A DNA stretch of 10,870 nucleotides from positions 1 through 10,870 of the forward strand of contig CAZOOA010000087.1 in assembly GCA_964581355.1 (NCBI GenBank), given 5' to 3'. A model generated the notes under the pieces. It ran no database searches, was not told the DNA's origin, and saw nothing but the letters and a program-made list of their open reading frames with translations. Source of the DNA: CAZOOA01 sp964581355 (GTDB lineage: Bacteria; Bacillota; Dethiobacteria; DTU022; UBA8154). This document shows positions 1 to 7,653 of this stretch, in pieces. Positions within the stretch are counted from its first letter, which is position 1, and each line of letters opens with the position of its first letter. A program made the translations under genes and the position numbers.

Positions 1-423
1 TCCAAAACGGCCAGGAAAATGGCAATATACAGTTCTTCCGGGAAGGTTTCCCGGTGAAACTTTTCAGCCAGGTAGTTTAATACTGCTTTGGGTTTAATGG
101 TTTCAGCGGGTGCAAGGTCGATGTAGCTACTGATGGTGTTTTTGACAAAAAAGCTTAACATGGCGCCATCCATACCGTGCCCGGAGACGTCGGAGAGATA
201 GATAATGAGCTTGTTGCCGCGATGGATTAAATCATAGAAGTCACCGCCCATTTTCTCTGCAGGTTGATAATATGCAGCGAAAGAAATGTTTTCGATAAAG
301 GGTAAAGACTGGGGCAGAATTTGTTCGTGCACCTGCTGGGCCTTGCTTATTTCCTGGTCCAGGTAACGGTAGAGTTGTTCCAGTTCCCGGGTGTAATCGG
401 CCAGTTTTTGTTCGGCGAGCTTG
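1..423. repeat. Direct repeat copy A (linker plus N-terminal half of PP2C)
   Basis: Positions 1-423 align without gaps to 6075-6497, a constant offset of 6074. I counted about 26 mismatches, roughly 94% identity. About the last 100 bases (from 321) are identical, and similarity stops abruptly at 424. The repeat probably continues left of the window. It encodes the coiled-coil linker and the first half of the phosphatase domain. Confidence 0.95.
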
Positions 424-2699
424 TCCTCTACAATCTCCCAGGTCACATCGGCAAAAAAGGAGGCGAACTGGATATCCGTGTCCGTGTAATCCTGTGGCTT
501 GTTCCCTATGCCCAGGATAGCCACGATGCGGTCATTGCGCACGACGGGAACAACTATTTCCCGGGTAACCATAGAATGGCCTTCCGGCAGGCCTTTACGG
601 TGGGGCAGGCATGCATAATCGTTGTGGATGACAGGCCGGCGTTCATGCACACAATCGGCCCAGACCCCGGCCTCGTTCACACTGTAATACATGCCGCTTT
701 TATCTCCCATCTCACAGAAAGATTGCAGGGTATCAGATGACCATGCCTGTAAAGTGAGCATCTTTTCATCAGCACTTACGAGGTGGAAAAAACCGATAGG
801 ACTGTTCAGCAGATCACAAACTTCATCAAGTGCTTTCTGCAGCACTGCATCGAGTGGATTATTTGTGGCAAATGTTAACAGATTAAGCCTTGCCTGCATC
901 ATTTTTTCCGTTTGTTTGCGCTCGGTGATATCTTTTACCAGCGCCATAATTATGTTCCCATCATTATAACGAATGACCCCGGTGGAGACTTCCACATAAA
1001 AGATTGTCCCGTCTTTTCGCTGATGCACGTCTTCTACAGTAGTCCTTTCCCCCACATCCATTTGATCCCAGATATGGAGTATCTCTTCTTTGGCCAAATA
1101 TCCTCCGCTTTCTTCGGTATAAATGAAGTCAAACACGGACATCTTCAAAAGTTCCTTGTAGGAATATCCCAGCTGCAAACAGGCCTGGTTATTTACATCA
1201 ATAATATTGCCTGCAAAGTCATGCAGATAAAGTGCCAAGATGTTCTGGTCAAATATAGTGCGAAATTTTTCCTCACTTTCTTTTATCTTTCTATCTGCTT
1301 CTACTCTTTCGGTAACATCTGTTTGGAAACTTATGTAGAGATCTTCATTTAATTTCACGGCAAGGTTGTCATACCAAAAGGTGCTTCCATCTTTTTTTAT
1401 GCCTTTCAAAGTTTCCCGAGCTCTTCCCTTTTCCTGGACTTGTTCAAAGTGCTTCCTGGCCGTGAAAGCTTTCTCTGGGTGGATAATATCTGAGATTGTA
1501 TGCTGCAATAATTCATTTTTTGTATATCCTCTTATTCTGCATGCTTCCTGGTTAACTTCTATGAATTTGCCTTCCCTGTTAACAACAAGCACACCCAAGG
1601 GAGCATTTTCGATATAAGTCCTGAATTTCTCTTCGCTCTTGCGCAGGACTTTATCAGCCTGTTTTTGTTCAAGCATCGTTCCGATTAATTTGGCCGAACT
1701 GTGTAAGCGTTCTTTGGCTAAATGAATAATAAAAGGAGGACGTGGCTCGTAGGCTTCAGCAAATTGGCGCAGTTCATCCGGGTCAACTGCATATTTGTAA
1801 GCAATTTTTTGCAGTTCAGCTGGTTCCTGCGGGGGGTCGCCATAACCAAAATTGATGGCGCCCACCACCTCATCTTTAACCCAGATGGGTACCGCATAAA
1901 GGTGAAGACCCCCGTGGCAGGCAATATCGACCGGTTCGCCTGTCTCAATGGCAGCTTTAGATGCATTTGTCCAGCAGGATTCGTGACAGAGCCACTTGCC
2001 ACTTTGGAGCGCAATACGGTTATCGTCTGTCTGGCAGAGCCGGCGGGAAGCCTGGTCCAAAAAGCGGCACCAGCCCGAAGAAAAAATGCCCAGGGCATAG
2101 TCTCCGTTTTTCTCGTATATGGCAGTAGATGTTTCCAGAAGGCCAAGATAGTCTTTGGCTATATCCGCAAGCATATCTTCACCAATGGAATCCAAAATAA
2201 AGCGGGATGTATTAAGCTCCGTCAAGCTACCATAGGATGGTTCTGATTGGGTTAGTGTTTCCTTAAGACTTTCTATTTTTCCCGTATCCAGCATCCACTC
2301 CATACGGCGCTGTTCTGCTTTCGCTTGTTTAACTTCCGTTATATCTCTAAAAAACACAGTAAAATATCCTGGGTCATCGCTGTAGGCAGTGATGGTATAC
2401 CAGCGATCTGAAATATCAAAATACTGTTCAAAACAGACGCTTTCTCCCGTAAGAGCCACCTTGCCAAAAGAGTTGATCCAGTCAATGCTGTAGTTTCCCA
2501 TTTCCTGATGTAACTCTGAAGCCTTTTTGCCGATAACCTGCTCCCTGGAAAGGCCTGTCATCTCTTCAAAAGCAAGGTTCACATCAAGAAAGATATAGTC
2601 TGCGGGCTTGCCACTGCTGTCCGTAATAATCTGGTGAAAGGCAAAGGCATCGGGATGTTGCTCCATAATCAAACGGTATTTGTCTTTTCCGGGTTCCAT
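1..2699 (-). CDS. PAS-PocR-PAS-PAS-GAF-PP2C (SpoIIE-type) sensor phosphatase, C-terminus beyond the window
   Basis: Reading down from the ATG at 2697-2699, one frame stays open to the window edge, about 899 codons, so the gene is partial at its C-terminus. Visible order: PAS (about residues 1-125), PocR-type ligand-binding domain (about 149-344, with Cys211, Cys242 and Cys261 in the GWC, SCW and CHGGLHLYAVPIW motifs), PAS (about 353-464, ending DVTER), PAS (about 472-592, ending DITERKQ), GAF (about 604-757), a coiled-coil linker (about 759-794), then the start of a PP2C phosphatase with GGDFYDL and SDVSGHGMDGAM metal-binding motifs. The family dephosphorylates Ser/Thr-phosphorylated STAS anti-anti-sigma proteins in partner switching. 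The sensed ligands are unknown; PocR domains often bind small organic molecules. It is a paralogue of the phosphatase at 5681-7651 in its C-terminal part only. The GGAGT before the ATG is a modest ribosome site. Confidence 0.9.
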   Translation of the reverse strand, partial: MEPGKDKYRLIMEQHPDAFAFHQIITDSSGKPADYIFLDVNLAFEEMTGLSREQVIGKKASELHQEMGNYSIDWINSFGKVALTGESVCFEQYFDISDRWYTITAYSDDPGYFTVFFRDITEVKQAKAEQRRMEWMLDTGKIESLKETLTQSEPSYGSLTELNTSRFILDSIGEDMLADIAKDYLGLLETSTAIYEKNGDYALGIFSSGWCRFLDQASRRLCQTDDNRIALQSGKWLCHESCWTNASKAAIETGEPVDIACHGGLHLYAVPIWVKDEVVGAINFGYGDPPQEPAELQKIAYKYAVDPDELRQFAEAYEPRPPFIIHLAKERLHSSAKLIGTMLEQKQADKVLRKSEEKFRTYIENAPLGVLVVNREGKFIEVNQEACRIRGYTKNELLQHTISDIIHPEKAFTARKHFEQVQEKGRARETLKGIKKDGSTFWYDNLAVKLNEDLYISFQTDVTERVEADRKIKESEEKFRTIFDQNILALYLHDFAGNIIDVNNQACLQLGYSYKELLKMSVFDFIYTEESGGYLAKEEILHIWDQMDVGERTTVEDVHQRKDGTIFYVEVSTGVIRYNDGNIIMALVKDITERKQTEKMMQARLNLLTFATNNPLDAVLQKALDEVCDLLNSPIGFFHLVSADEKMLTLQAWSSDTLQSFCEMGDKSGMYYSVNEAGVWADCVHERRPVIHNDYACLPHRKGLPEGHSMVTREIVVPVVRNDRIVAILGIGNKPQDYTDTDIQFASFFADVTWEIVEDKLAEQKLADYTRELEQLYRYLDQEISKAQQVHEQILPQSLPFIENISFAAYYQPAEKMGGDFYDLIHRGNKLIIYLSDVSGHGMDGAMLSFFVKNTISSYIDLAPAETIKPKAVLNYLAEKFHRETFPEELYIAIFLAVL

Positions 2700-2746
2700 A
2701 CCACAGCACTCCTTAAAATAATTACAATACCACATCCTTCGATATT

Positions 2747-2769
2747 ATTATGACAATTCCTGCTTATGG
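2747..2769 (-). promoter_or_regulatory. Conserved upstream element, copy 1
   Basis: On the minus strand this region contains GCAGGAATTGTCATAA, identical to the region upstream of the FIST operon at 8997-9019. Weaker similarity continues about 25 bases further towards the gene (to about 2724), with about 8 mismatches in 46. It lies about 50 bases upstream of the 2699 start. TTGTCA could be a -35 box, but no well-spaced -10 box is evident, so an operator or a promoter for an alternative sigma factor is equally possible. The function is inference. Confidence 0.5.
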
Positions 2770-2804
2770 GAGCCAATCGCATTTTCGTCGCAGGGCTAGG
2801 AAGG

Positions 2805-2977
2805 GGTCAGGTCGTGAAATATCACTTTTTGTGTTATACTGTATTATCCGCACCACTTTGCTGACCTTCTTTTAGTTAATGTGCCGCCCCGGAATATTCA
2901 AGACTTAGTGGTTCGTCCATGGCCTGTCTATGATAGATAATTCATAATTACAAAATCTTATTTTTCAAGACCTGACC
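2805..2977. mobile_element. Small non-coding element with GGTCAGGTC terminal inverted repeats (MITE-like)
   Basis: The left end (2805-2822) reads GGTCAGGTCGTGAAATAT. The right end, reverse-complemented from 2977, reads GGTCAGGTCTTGAAAAAT. The termini therefore form an inverted repeat of about 18 bases with about two mismatches, bounding 173 bases with no convincing ORF. I saw no clear target-site duplication. The right end overlaps the last codons of the M28 peptidase remnant. A further copy of the left end lies at 10667. The structure is what a non-autonomous transposable element or REP/Y1-transposase-linked repeat would look like; the family is not established. Confidence 0.6.
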
Positions 2978-3654
2978 AATCCTCTCTGCCTGGTGCCTGA
3001 TTTAGTTCATGCAAAAGACGGCATAAGAAATCTGCGGCAGTTGCCAGTTTATTGCAATTTACCAGTTCAGGGGTATCCCTGGGTGTGCGGCCAGTCTTTC
3101 TCCCTCCCGGTCAGTCAGGTATACGGAAGGGAGCATAAAATCGCCGTCTTCAATCAGCGGAAAGGGGCAAACCCCACCTGCCATCTCGGGATGGTAAGAA
3201 GTTGCGCATTTTACTGCTTTAAACCCCCTGCTTTCCAGAAGGTCAATAATCTCCCGGTGTTCCGGCAGGTCAAGAAAAGGAAAGTTCTTGGGCAGCAGCT
3301 GTTCCCGGGCGATCTCTCCTTTCAACAATACCACCATGCCTTCCCCGGGTACATGTTTCAGTTCCTCCAGGCTGGATACTGTAACCAGGGGGGCGCTCAC
3401 TTTACCCCCTCGGGAGAATAGGGGCTGATCCGGACAGGAATTGTTTCTTCATCCACCCACAAGGCAGCCGATTCTCCTCTCCAGTCCAGGCAGTCAAAGG
3501 AAGGCCTGGAAGTTTCAAAGTTAAAGAACCGAAAATAACTTTCCAAAAGATCAGCCGCCCTCCGGTTGCCTTCACTACCTACGCACCTTTCCGGTATATC
3601 CACACACAATTGCTTCAAGTAACTGCCGGCTTTCTGGTTGAGTTGTTGGTTCAT
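2958..3654 (-). pseudogene. M28-family peptidase remnant, catalytic core deleted and frameshifted
   Basis: The start is an ATG at 3654 behind GGAGGCGCTT. The first 85 codons resemble the N-terminus of M28-type aminopeptidases (ERCVGSEGNRRAADLLESYF). The frame closes at 3397 with a GTGA overlap, and the next frame (3400-3059) continues as a PA-like region containing GGVCPFPLIEDGDFMLPSVY. It then stops after PLNW. A third frame from about 3090 reads RTPRDTPELVNCNKLATAAD and ends in HELNQAPG and a TAA at 2958-2960, which resembles the C-terminal helix of M28 peptidases. The zinc-binding core, normally about 200 residues between PA and C-terminus, is missing. This is one frameshift plus one internal deletion, so no active peptidase can be made. 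The family assignment is from motif memory. Confidence 0.75.
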
Positions 3655-3703
3655 AAGCGCCTCCGGTTATATTTTTTTGGGTAAAACTTTTTCTACTTAT
3701 ACA

Positions 3704-3709
3704 ATTATA
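3704..3709 (-). promoter_or_regulatory. Possible -10 box (TATAAT) of the peptidase remnant
   Basis: A perfect TATAAT on the minus strand lies about 50 bases upstream of the ATG at 3654. No well-spaced -35 box is visible. It is probably a relic promoter of a dead gene. Confidence 0.3.
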
Positions 3710-3804
3710 ACCAGACCTGGTGGAAAAGACCCCACTCCAAAGTAGGGAACCGGGGTTGTTTTTTAAGCAGCTCCTGAAGCCAGGCAAACGATCTGCATAA
3801 GATA

Positions 3805-4012
3805 ACCTGCCCTGCGCTGGACATGGTAGGTAGTGGTGAGGTGGTGGTGATTACCAGGTGGAAAGAAGGTGGCATGTTCTCCACCAGGAAAGCAATGCCC
3901 CGGTGAATATGTTCATCCTGAATATAGTGGTAGTCGTCCAGAAGCAGCAGCAGGTTTTTTCCAGTTCAAACAAGTCGTTGAGCAAAAAGACCAGCGCCTC
4001 TTTGCCGAAAAA
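3805..4012 (-). pseudogene. Fragment of a MalT/LuxR-type regulator ATPase (STAND) domain
   Basis: Minus-strand reading gives FFGKEALVFLLNDLFELEK, then, after a shift in the A6 run at 3955-3960, NLLLLLDDYHYIQDEHIH followed by RGIAFLVENMPPSFHLVITT. This matches the Walker B region of MalT-like large LuxR regulators (LDDYHxI, then a P..hhhvitsR segment). The family is normally about 850-900 residues; only about 65 are present, with no Walker A, TPR region or HTH. The segment is joined directly to an SDR fragment on its upstream side. After it, one frame reads WLQELLKKQPRFPTLEWG and stops at about 3707; I do not recognise this tail. Confidence 0.6.
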
Positions 4013-4154
4013 CGAAAATTGATCCACCTGTTTCCTGCTCCACGTCCCGGCCTGCTTCAAAATCTTTTTCTGCAATCACAACCCTGGCCCCCTGGGCTGC
4101 GTACTCCTGGGCGACGCACCTACTGATGCCCCGGCCCGCCCCAGTAATGATTAC
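4013..4154 (-). pseudogene. N-terminal fragment of a short-chain dehydrogenase/reductase (SDR)
   Basis: In the frame starting at 4154 the minus strand reads VIITGAGRGISRCVAQEYAA followed by QGARVVIAEKDFEAGRDVEQ. This is the Rossmann fold start of a classical SDR: the TGxxxGI nucleotide-binding motif and the second beta strand ending in an acidic residue, which suggests NAD preference. It stops after about 48 residues, before the NNAG and YxxxK motifs. The upstream side is fused in another frame to the ferredoxin remnant at its CIGC motif, and the downstream side to a LuxR-type ATPase fragment. It cannot be functional. Confidence 0.75.
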
Positions 4155-5094
4155 AACCTATGCAGGTTTTGGTGTTTATCTGGGCCTTGTCGGAAACAAG
4201 CTCGATCGCCTTAACCGGGCAGCGTTCCTCGGCACAAATACCACAACCGCTGCACTTTTCCTCGTCACACTGCGCCCTGTAGCTTGAAGAGGCGACACCT
4301 TCATCATAGCCGTGTTCTGCAAGCAATCGCATAAAGTGGCAGCAACAGGAACAACAATTGCATAAAAAGAGCAGGTTTTCCTGATTGTTACTGCCAGCAT
4401 GCACCAGCCCTGCATCTTCTGCTTCGTGCAAGACATTATTTGCTTCCTTAAGGCTAATTTCCCTGGCCATGCCTCTTTCGACCAGAAACCGCGCTGCGCC
4501 GTCAAAGGAGAGACAAACCTGTAGGGGTTTTTCACAGTTTTGCTCTACAATGCAACAGGGTCATTGTGCTAAGGCGATGCTTTTTGTCTTCCCCATCATT
4601 TCCGAGGCCTTTTCATAAGGCAGTATCTCTACTTCTTCTTCAAATGCCTCTTCTGAGGGAAAAACACGGAACCACGGAGGCCTTGCCGATGCCAGTTCAG
4701 CTGCCATGTATTTCATATAGTATGCATGCCAAAGCTCAGCCAGCCTTTTTTGCTTTGCCTCATCCATCCCCTTCATTACAGGATACTCGAACAAGCCGGG
4801 ATAATTGGGCAGCAAAGCATAAGCATTTTCCCCATCAACTTTTTTGGCACGCAGTGAGCCTCGATTAGTCATGGCTTCCAGCTTTTCATAAGCCTTTTCT
4901 TCTAAAATTTCAGCCTGTGCAGCTACTTCTTTTATTTTTTTGAGCTGAAAATCAAGGCAAAGAGCAATTTTTATTTCGTCTTCTAAAAAAAGTAACTTGA
5001 GAATCTCTAAAAATTCCTCACTTTCAGGTGCTCCAATGAGGTGTTGATCGAGTTTCTTTTGAAGCCGTTCATAATGGTGCATTATTTCATCCAT
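4120..5094 (-). pseudogene. Winged-helix/4Fe-4S ferredoxin protein with in-frame TGA and replaced C-terminus
   Basis: One frame runs from the ATG at 5094 to the TAG at 4120, broken only by a TGA at 4561-4563 (codon 178). The first 177 codons are a helical, probably winged-helix region ending in EILPYEKASEMMGKTKSIAL. After the TGA come PCCIVEQNCEKPLQVC, EAEDAGLVH, CNCCSCCC and CSGCGICAEERCPVKA, all features of a ferredoxin-domain family known in Clostridia. That family usually has a C-x-C motif where this gene has TGA-P-C, so the TGA replaces a cysteine. The second cluster motif stops at CIGC and runs into SDR-derived sequence. The damaged C-terminus favours a pseudogene; selenocysteine readthrough is the alternative. 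If intact, it would be a cytosolic iron-sulfur redox or regulatory protein. Confidence 0.7.
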
Positions 5095-5164
5095 CCTCTT
5101 TCATTATTACATTATCACACTTAATGAGAAAGTTGAAGAGCCATATCCTCTAGGCTATCGCCTT

Positions 5165-5251
5165 TTAAAACTCATGAGTTATCCAGTGTTCTTTTTCATA
5201 AACTTCATACGTTTTTGCAGATTGCATGCCTGCTCTCCATTCTCCAACCAT
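5165..5251 (-). CDS. Possible small ORF, 28 codons
   Basis: A short minus-strand frame starts at the ATG at 5249-5251 and ends in TAA, with sequence containing KTYEVYEKEHWITHEF. An internal ATG (5226) follows GGAGAGCAGGC and could be the better start. The frame is also open for 11 codons upstream of the first ATG, so it may be the tail of a decayed gene. It lies between the STAS gene and the ferredoxin remnant. I recognise no family. The rest of 5095-5299 shows nothing clear. Confidence 0.25.
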   Translation of the reverse strand: MVGEWRAGMQSAKTYEVYEKEHWITHEF

Positions 5252-5299
5252 GGTGTTGATTCTAACCTTGACTTTCGGTAGTTTAGGCTACTTTTCCGG

Positions 5300-5641
5300 C
5301 TAATCATGTCGGTATTTTCCCAGCTGGGACACTTCTATGGTTATTACCCTGCGTAAGTCGATCATGTCGAAAACATGCTTGAGACGGTGGCTTTTCACAT
5401 TGACGAAGGTAGGCTTACCGCCGCGCTCCGTCAGCTTTTTGTGATACAAAAGCAGAATACCCAAACAAGGGTTGCGCAGCTTCTCTGTCACCGTAAAATC
5501 CACCTGGATAAACTGCACTTCCTGTCCATAAAGGATTTGCAATATTTGTTTCAACTTTGGAGCATCCTCGTCCTCAACTTCCACAGGAAGATGGATGAAC
5601 GCGGTTTGAGCATTTATCCTTTCCACTTCCATGATCATCAA
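5300..5641 (-). CDS. STAS-domain protein (anti-sigma factor antagonist-like)
   Basis: This is about 110 residues, the usual length of a stand-alone STAS protein such as SpoIIAA or RsbV. The pattern LGILLLYHKKLTERGG, then FVNVKSHRLKHVFDMIDLRR, aligns with the SpoIIAA core and its FDMSGL helix. In that alignment the phosphoacceptor region D-S-S-G reads R-N-P-C, so the serine that an anti-sigma kinase phosphorylates is missing. AAGGAG lies just upstream; the track-style start is TTG at 5639-5641, but ATG at 5636 or 5630 is possible. It follows the phosphatase gene by 39 bases and is probably co-transcribed with it. The expected role is binding a partner such as an anti-sigma factor; without the serine it may be constitutive or serve another partner. 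Confidence 0.8.
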   Translation of the reverse strand: MMIMEVERINAQTAFIHLPVEVEDEDAPKLKQILQILYGQEVQFIQVDFTVTEKLRNPCLGILLLYHKKLTERGGKPTFVNVKSHRLKHVFDMIDLRRVITIEVSQLGKYRHD

Positions 5642-5680
5642 GCTCCTTCTTTAACGCAGTGGTCAATACTGATTATTAAG

Positions 5681-7651
5681 TTAAGGTGTTTGCTCTTCCA
5701 CTTTTATCACCTTGAAGGTGATGTCGTCCTTGCCCTGCTGTGAGCCGTTGTTGAACTGGCGGAAGTCTTCCAATACAGCTTGCTTAATCAGCTCAGGAGG
5801 CAGGTGCGCGTTTGCGTAAAATACATCCGGCAGCCTGTGCATATAGTATCCTCCTTGACTGCCCTGCTCTGTGAGTCCATCGGTAGTGAAAAATAAAGTG
5901 CTTCCCGGTGAGAGCTTAACCCTGTCTTCGTCAAAGTTTAGAACATCGACGGGAAAAAGTTGTGAGATGAAAAACCCTTTACTGCCCAGCTTTAACTGCT
6001 CGTCGCTTCCCAGGCGAACCAGTGGTTTTTCCTGGAAGCCGGCACCGCTGTAGGTCAGTTCCAGGGTGTCCAGGTCCAAAACGGCCAGGAAAATGGCAAT
6101 ATACAGTTCTTCCGGGAAGGTTTCCCGGTAGAACTTTTCAGCCAGGTAGTTTAATGCTGTTTTGGGTGCAATAGTTTCAGCAGGTGTAAGGTCGATGTAG
6201 CTACTGATTGTGTTTTTGACAAAAAAGCTTAACATGGCGCCGTCCATACCGTGCCCGGAGACGTCGGAGAGATAGAAAATAAGCTTGTTGCCGCGATGGA
6301 TCAAATCATAGAAGTCACCGCCCATTTTTTCGGCAGGTTGATAATATGCAGCAAAGGAAATGTTTTCAATTGCGGGTAGCGACTGGGGTAAAATTTGTTC
6401 GTGCACCTGCTGGGCCTTGCTTATTTCCTGGTCCAGGTAACGGTAGAGTTGTTCCAGTTCCCGGGTGTAATCGGCCAGTTTTTGTTCGGCGAGCTTGCGC
6501 TCGGTGATGTCTGTGTGGGTTCCGATCATGCGCAGGGGCAAGCCTGTTGCATCTCGCTCCACAATCTTTCCCTGTCCCCGGATCCATATCCATGACCCAT
6601 TCTTGTGCTTAAAGCGGAATTCAACATCAAATCGTTCGGATTTTCCAGCGAGATAGGTTTGTATGGACGACTCGGCGCTGGGCAGGTCGTCGGGGTGCAC
6701 ACGCTCCGCCCAGGCCGAGAAAGTTTGCGGGAATTCTTTGGGCGCGTAGCCTGCCATGGTGTAATAGCGGTCATCAAAAAAGGTTTCATCTGTAACCAGG
6801 TCCCAGTCCCAATAGCCTTCATTCTTGACCGCCATGGCCAGGTCCAGCCGTTCCTCGCTTGTTTCCAGCGCTTCTTCCATCTGCTTACGCTCGGTGATGT
6901 CTTCAAAAGTTGCATATGCCTGGAAAGGATCTTTTTCTCCTGACTGAAATAGAGGTATTGCCGTGATATTTAGCCAGACATGGGCATTCTTGTCTGGACG
7001 AAAAATCCCTCTTGTCACCGGGCCGACTTTTTCCCCTGTTCGCAGGGCGATCATGGTCGGGTGTTCCGTGCCTGGAACTGCCGTGCCGTCCTCTTCGATC
7101 ATTTTCCAGCGCGGGTCCATGGAAGTTTTCCCCTGCATTTGCTCGAAGGAGAGCCCGAGAATCCTTTCCGCCGCCGGGTTTGCGGAAATGATAGTCTCAT
7201 CAGCAGCCTGGTAGATAACGCCCTGGGCCATCGTCTCGAACAGGATGCGGTGCTTTTCTTCGCTCTCGCGCAGGGCTTCCTTGGCATAAAAATAGCCCAG
7301 TGTTTCCTCAATTTTCCGAGCAAAGACAGTATATATCTTAATATCTTGAGGTGAAAGAGGGCCATCCTGTTCTAGGTATAGCCACCCTGTCAACCTGCCC
7401 TCCATGGAGAAAGTGAACGCATTCTCTTTATTTTCCCGCAACGACTCCCTTGCCTCTTCGATCCCGTCGCTGAACCCCCAGTGTGTTATATGCTCGACAT
7501 TATCCACTACCTCCACAAGGGCCAGCTTTTGGACCTCGAGCAACCTGTTTGCTTTTTCAATAATATCCTCTACAAGATCTTCTTTTTGCCTGGGAAGGGA
7601 AAGAGAGGACACCTCGTAAAGAACAACTAGCTCGGAAAAATCAAAGCCCAT
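5681..7651 (-). CDS. GAF-like/PAS/PAS/PP2C (SpoIIE-type) sensor phosphatase
   Basis: A 656-residue cytoplasmic protein with no membrane segment. Residues 1-125 look GAF-like. PAS1 spans about 130-260 (ends FEDITERKQ), PAS2 about 265-388 (YWDWDL, VHPDDL, HTDITERK, a PAS_3-like fold), and a coiled-coil linker about 385-425. The PP2C domain (about 425-650) is complete for metal ligands: GGDFYDL, SDVSGHGMDGAM, TTDGLTE and GKDDITF. Such proteins dephosphorylate STAS antagonists in response to a signal. The ATG at 7651 follows GGAGGTGCC and lies 2 bases after the FIST stop, so translation is probably coupled. The STAS gene follows by 39 bases. Residues 385-526 are nearly identical to the phosphatase at the left edge. 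The target of this enzyme may be the neighbouring STAS protein, although that lacks the usual serine. Confidence 0.92.
   Translation of the reverse strand: MGFDFSELVVLYEVSSLSLPRQKEDLVEDIIEKANRLLEVQKLALVEVVDNVEHITHWGFSDGIEEARESLRENKENAFTFSMEGRLTGWLYLEQDGPLSPQDIKIYTVFARKIEETLGYFYAKEALRESEEKHRILFETMAQGVIYQAADETIISANPAAERILGLSFEQMQGKTSMDPRWKMIEEDGTAVPGTEHPTMIALRTGEKVGPVTRGIFRPDKNAHVWLNITAIPLFQSGEKDPFQAYATFEDITERKQMEEALETSEERLDLAMAVKNEGYWDWDLVTDETFFDDRYYTMAGYAPKEFPQTFSAWAERVHPDDLPSAESSIQTYLAGKSERFDVEFRFKHKNGSWIWIRGQGKIVERDATGLPLRMIGTHTDITERKLAEQKLADYTRELEQLYRYLDQEISKAQQVHEQILPQSLPAIENISFAAYYQPAEKMGGDFYDLIHRGNKLIFYLSDVSGHGMDGAMLSFFVKNTISSYIDLTPAETIAPKTALNYLAEKFYRETFPEELYIAIFLAVLDLDTLELTYSGAGFQEKPLVRLGSDEQLKLGSKGFFISQLFPVDVLNFDEDRVKLSPGSTLFFTTDGLTEQGSQGGYYMHRLPDVFYANAHLPPELIKQAVLEDFRQFNNGSQQGKDDITFKVIKVEEQTP
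6075..6497. repeat. Direct repeat copy B (linker plus N-terminal half of PP2C)
   Basis: Gap-free match to 1-423 with about 94% identity. It covers codons 385-526 of the phosphatase at 5681-7651. The upstream boundary falls exactly where the sensor part ends (after DITERK), so the two genes share the output module but not the sensors. Confidence 0.95.
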
Positions 7652-7653
7652 GC

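Noticed and set aside
321..740. Plus-strand ORF of 139 codons
   Set aside because: It is antisense to the GAF/linker part of the large minus-strand phosphatase, whose frame carries clear domain motifs.
1718..2246. ORFs on both strands of 142 and 174 codons
   Set aside because: Both overlap the PocR region of the real frame and have no recognisable motifs.
4176..4535. Minus-strand ORF of 119 codons
   Set aside because: Out of frame with the Cys-motif frame of the ferredoxin remnant, which has clear family motifs across the same bases.
5281..5300. Possible rho-independent terminator after the STAS gene
   Set aside because: Only a 4-bp stem (GTAG/CTAC) without a following T run.
6395..6943. 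Plus-strand ORFs and an alternative minus frame within the second phosphatase
   Set aside because: Shadows of the PAS/PP2C gene; one has the same start as the 321 ORF only because of the direct repeat.
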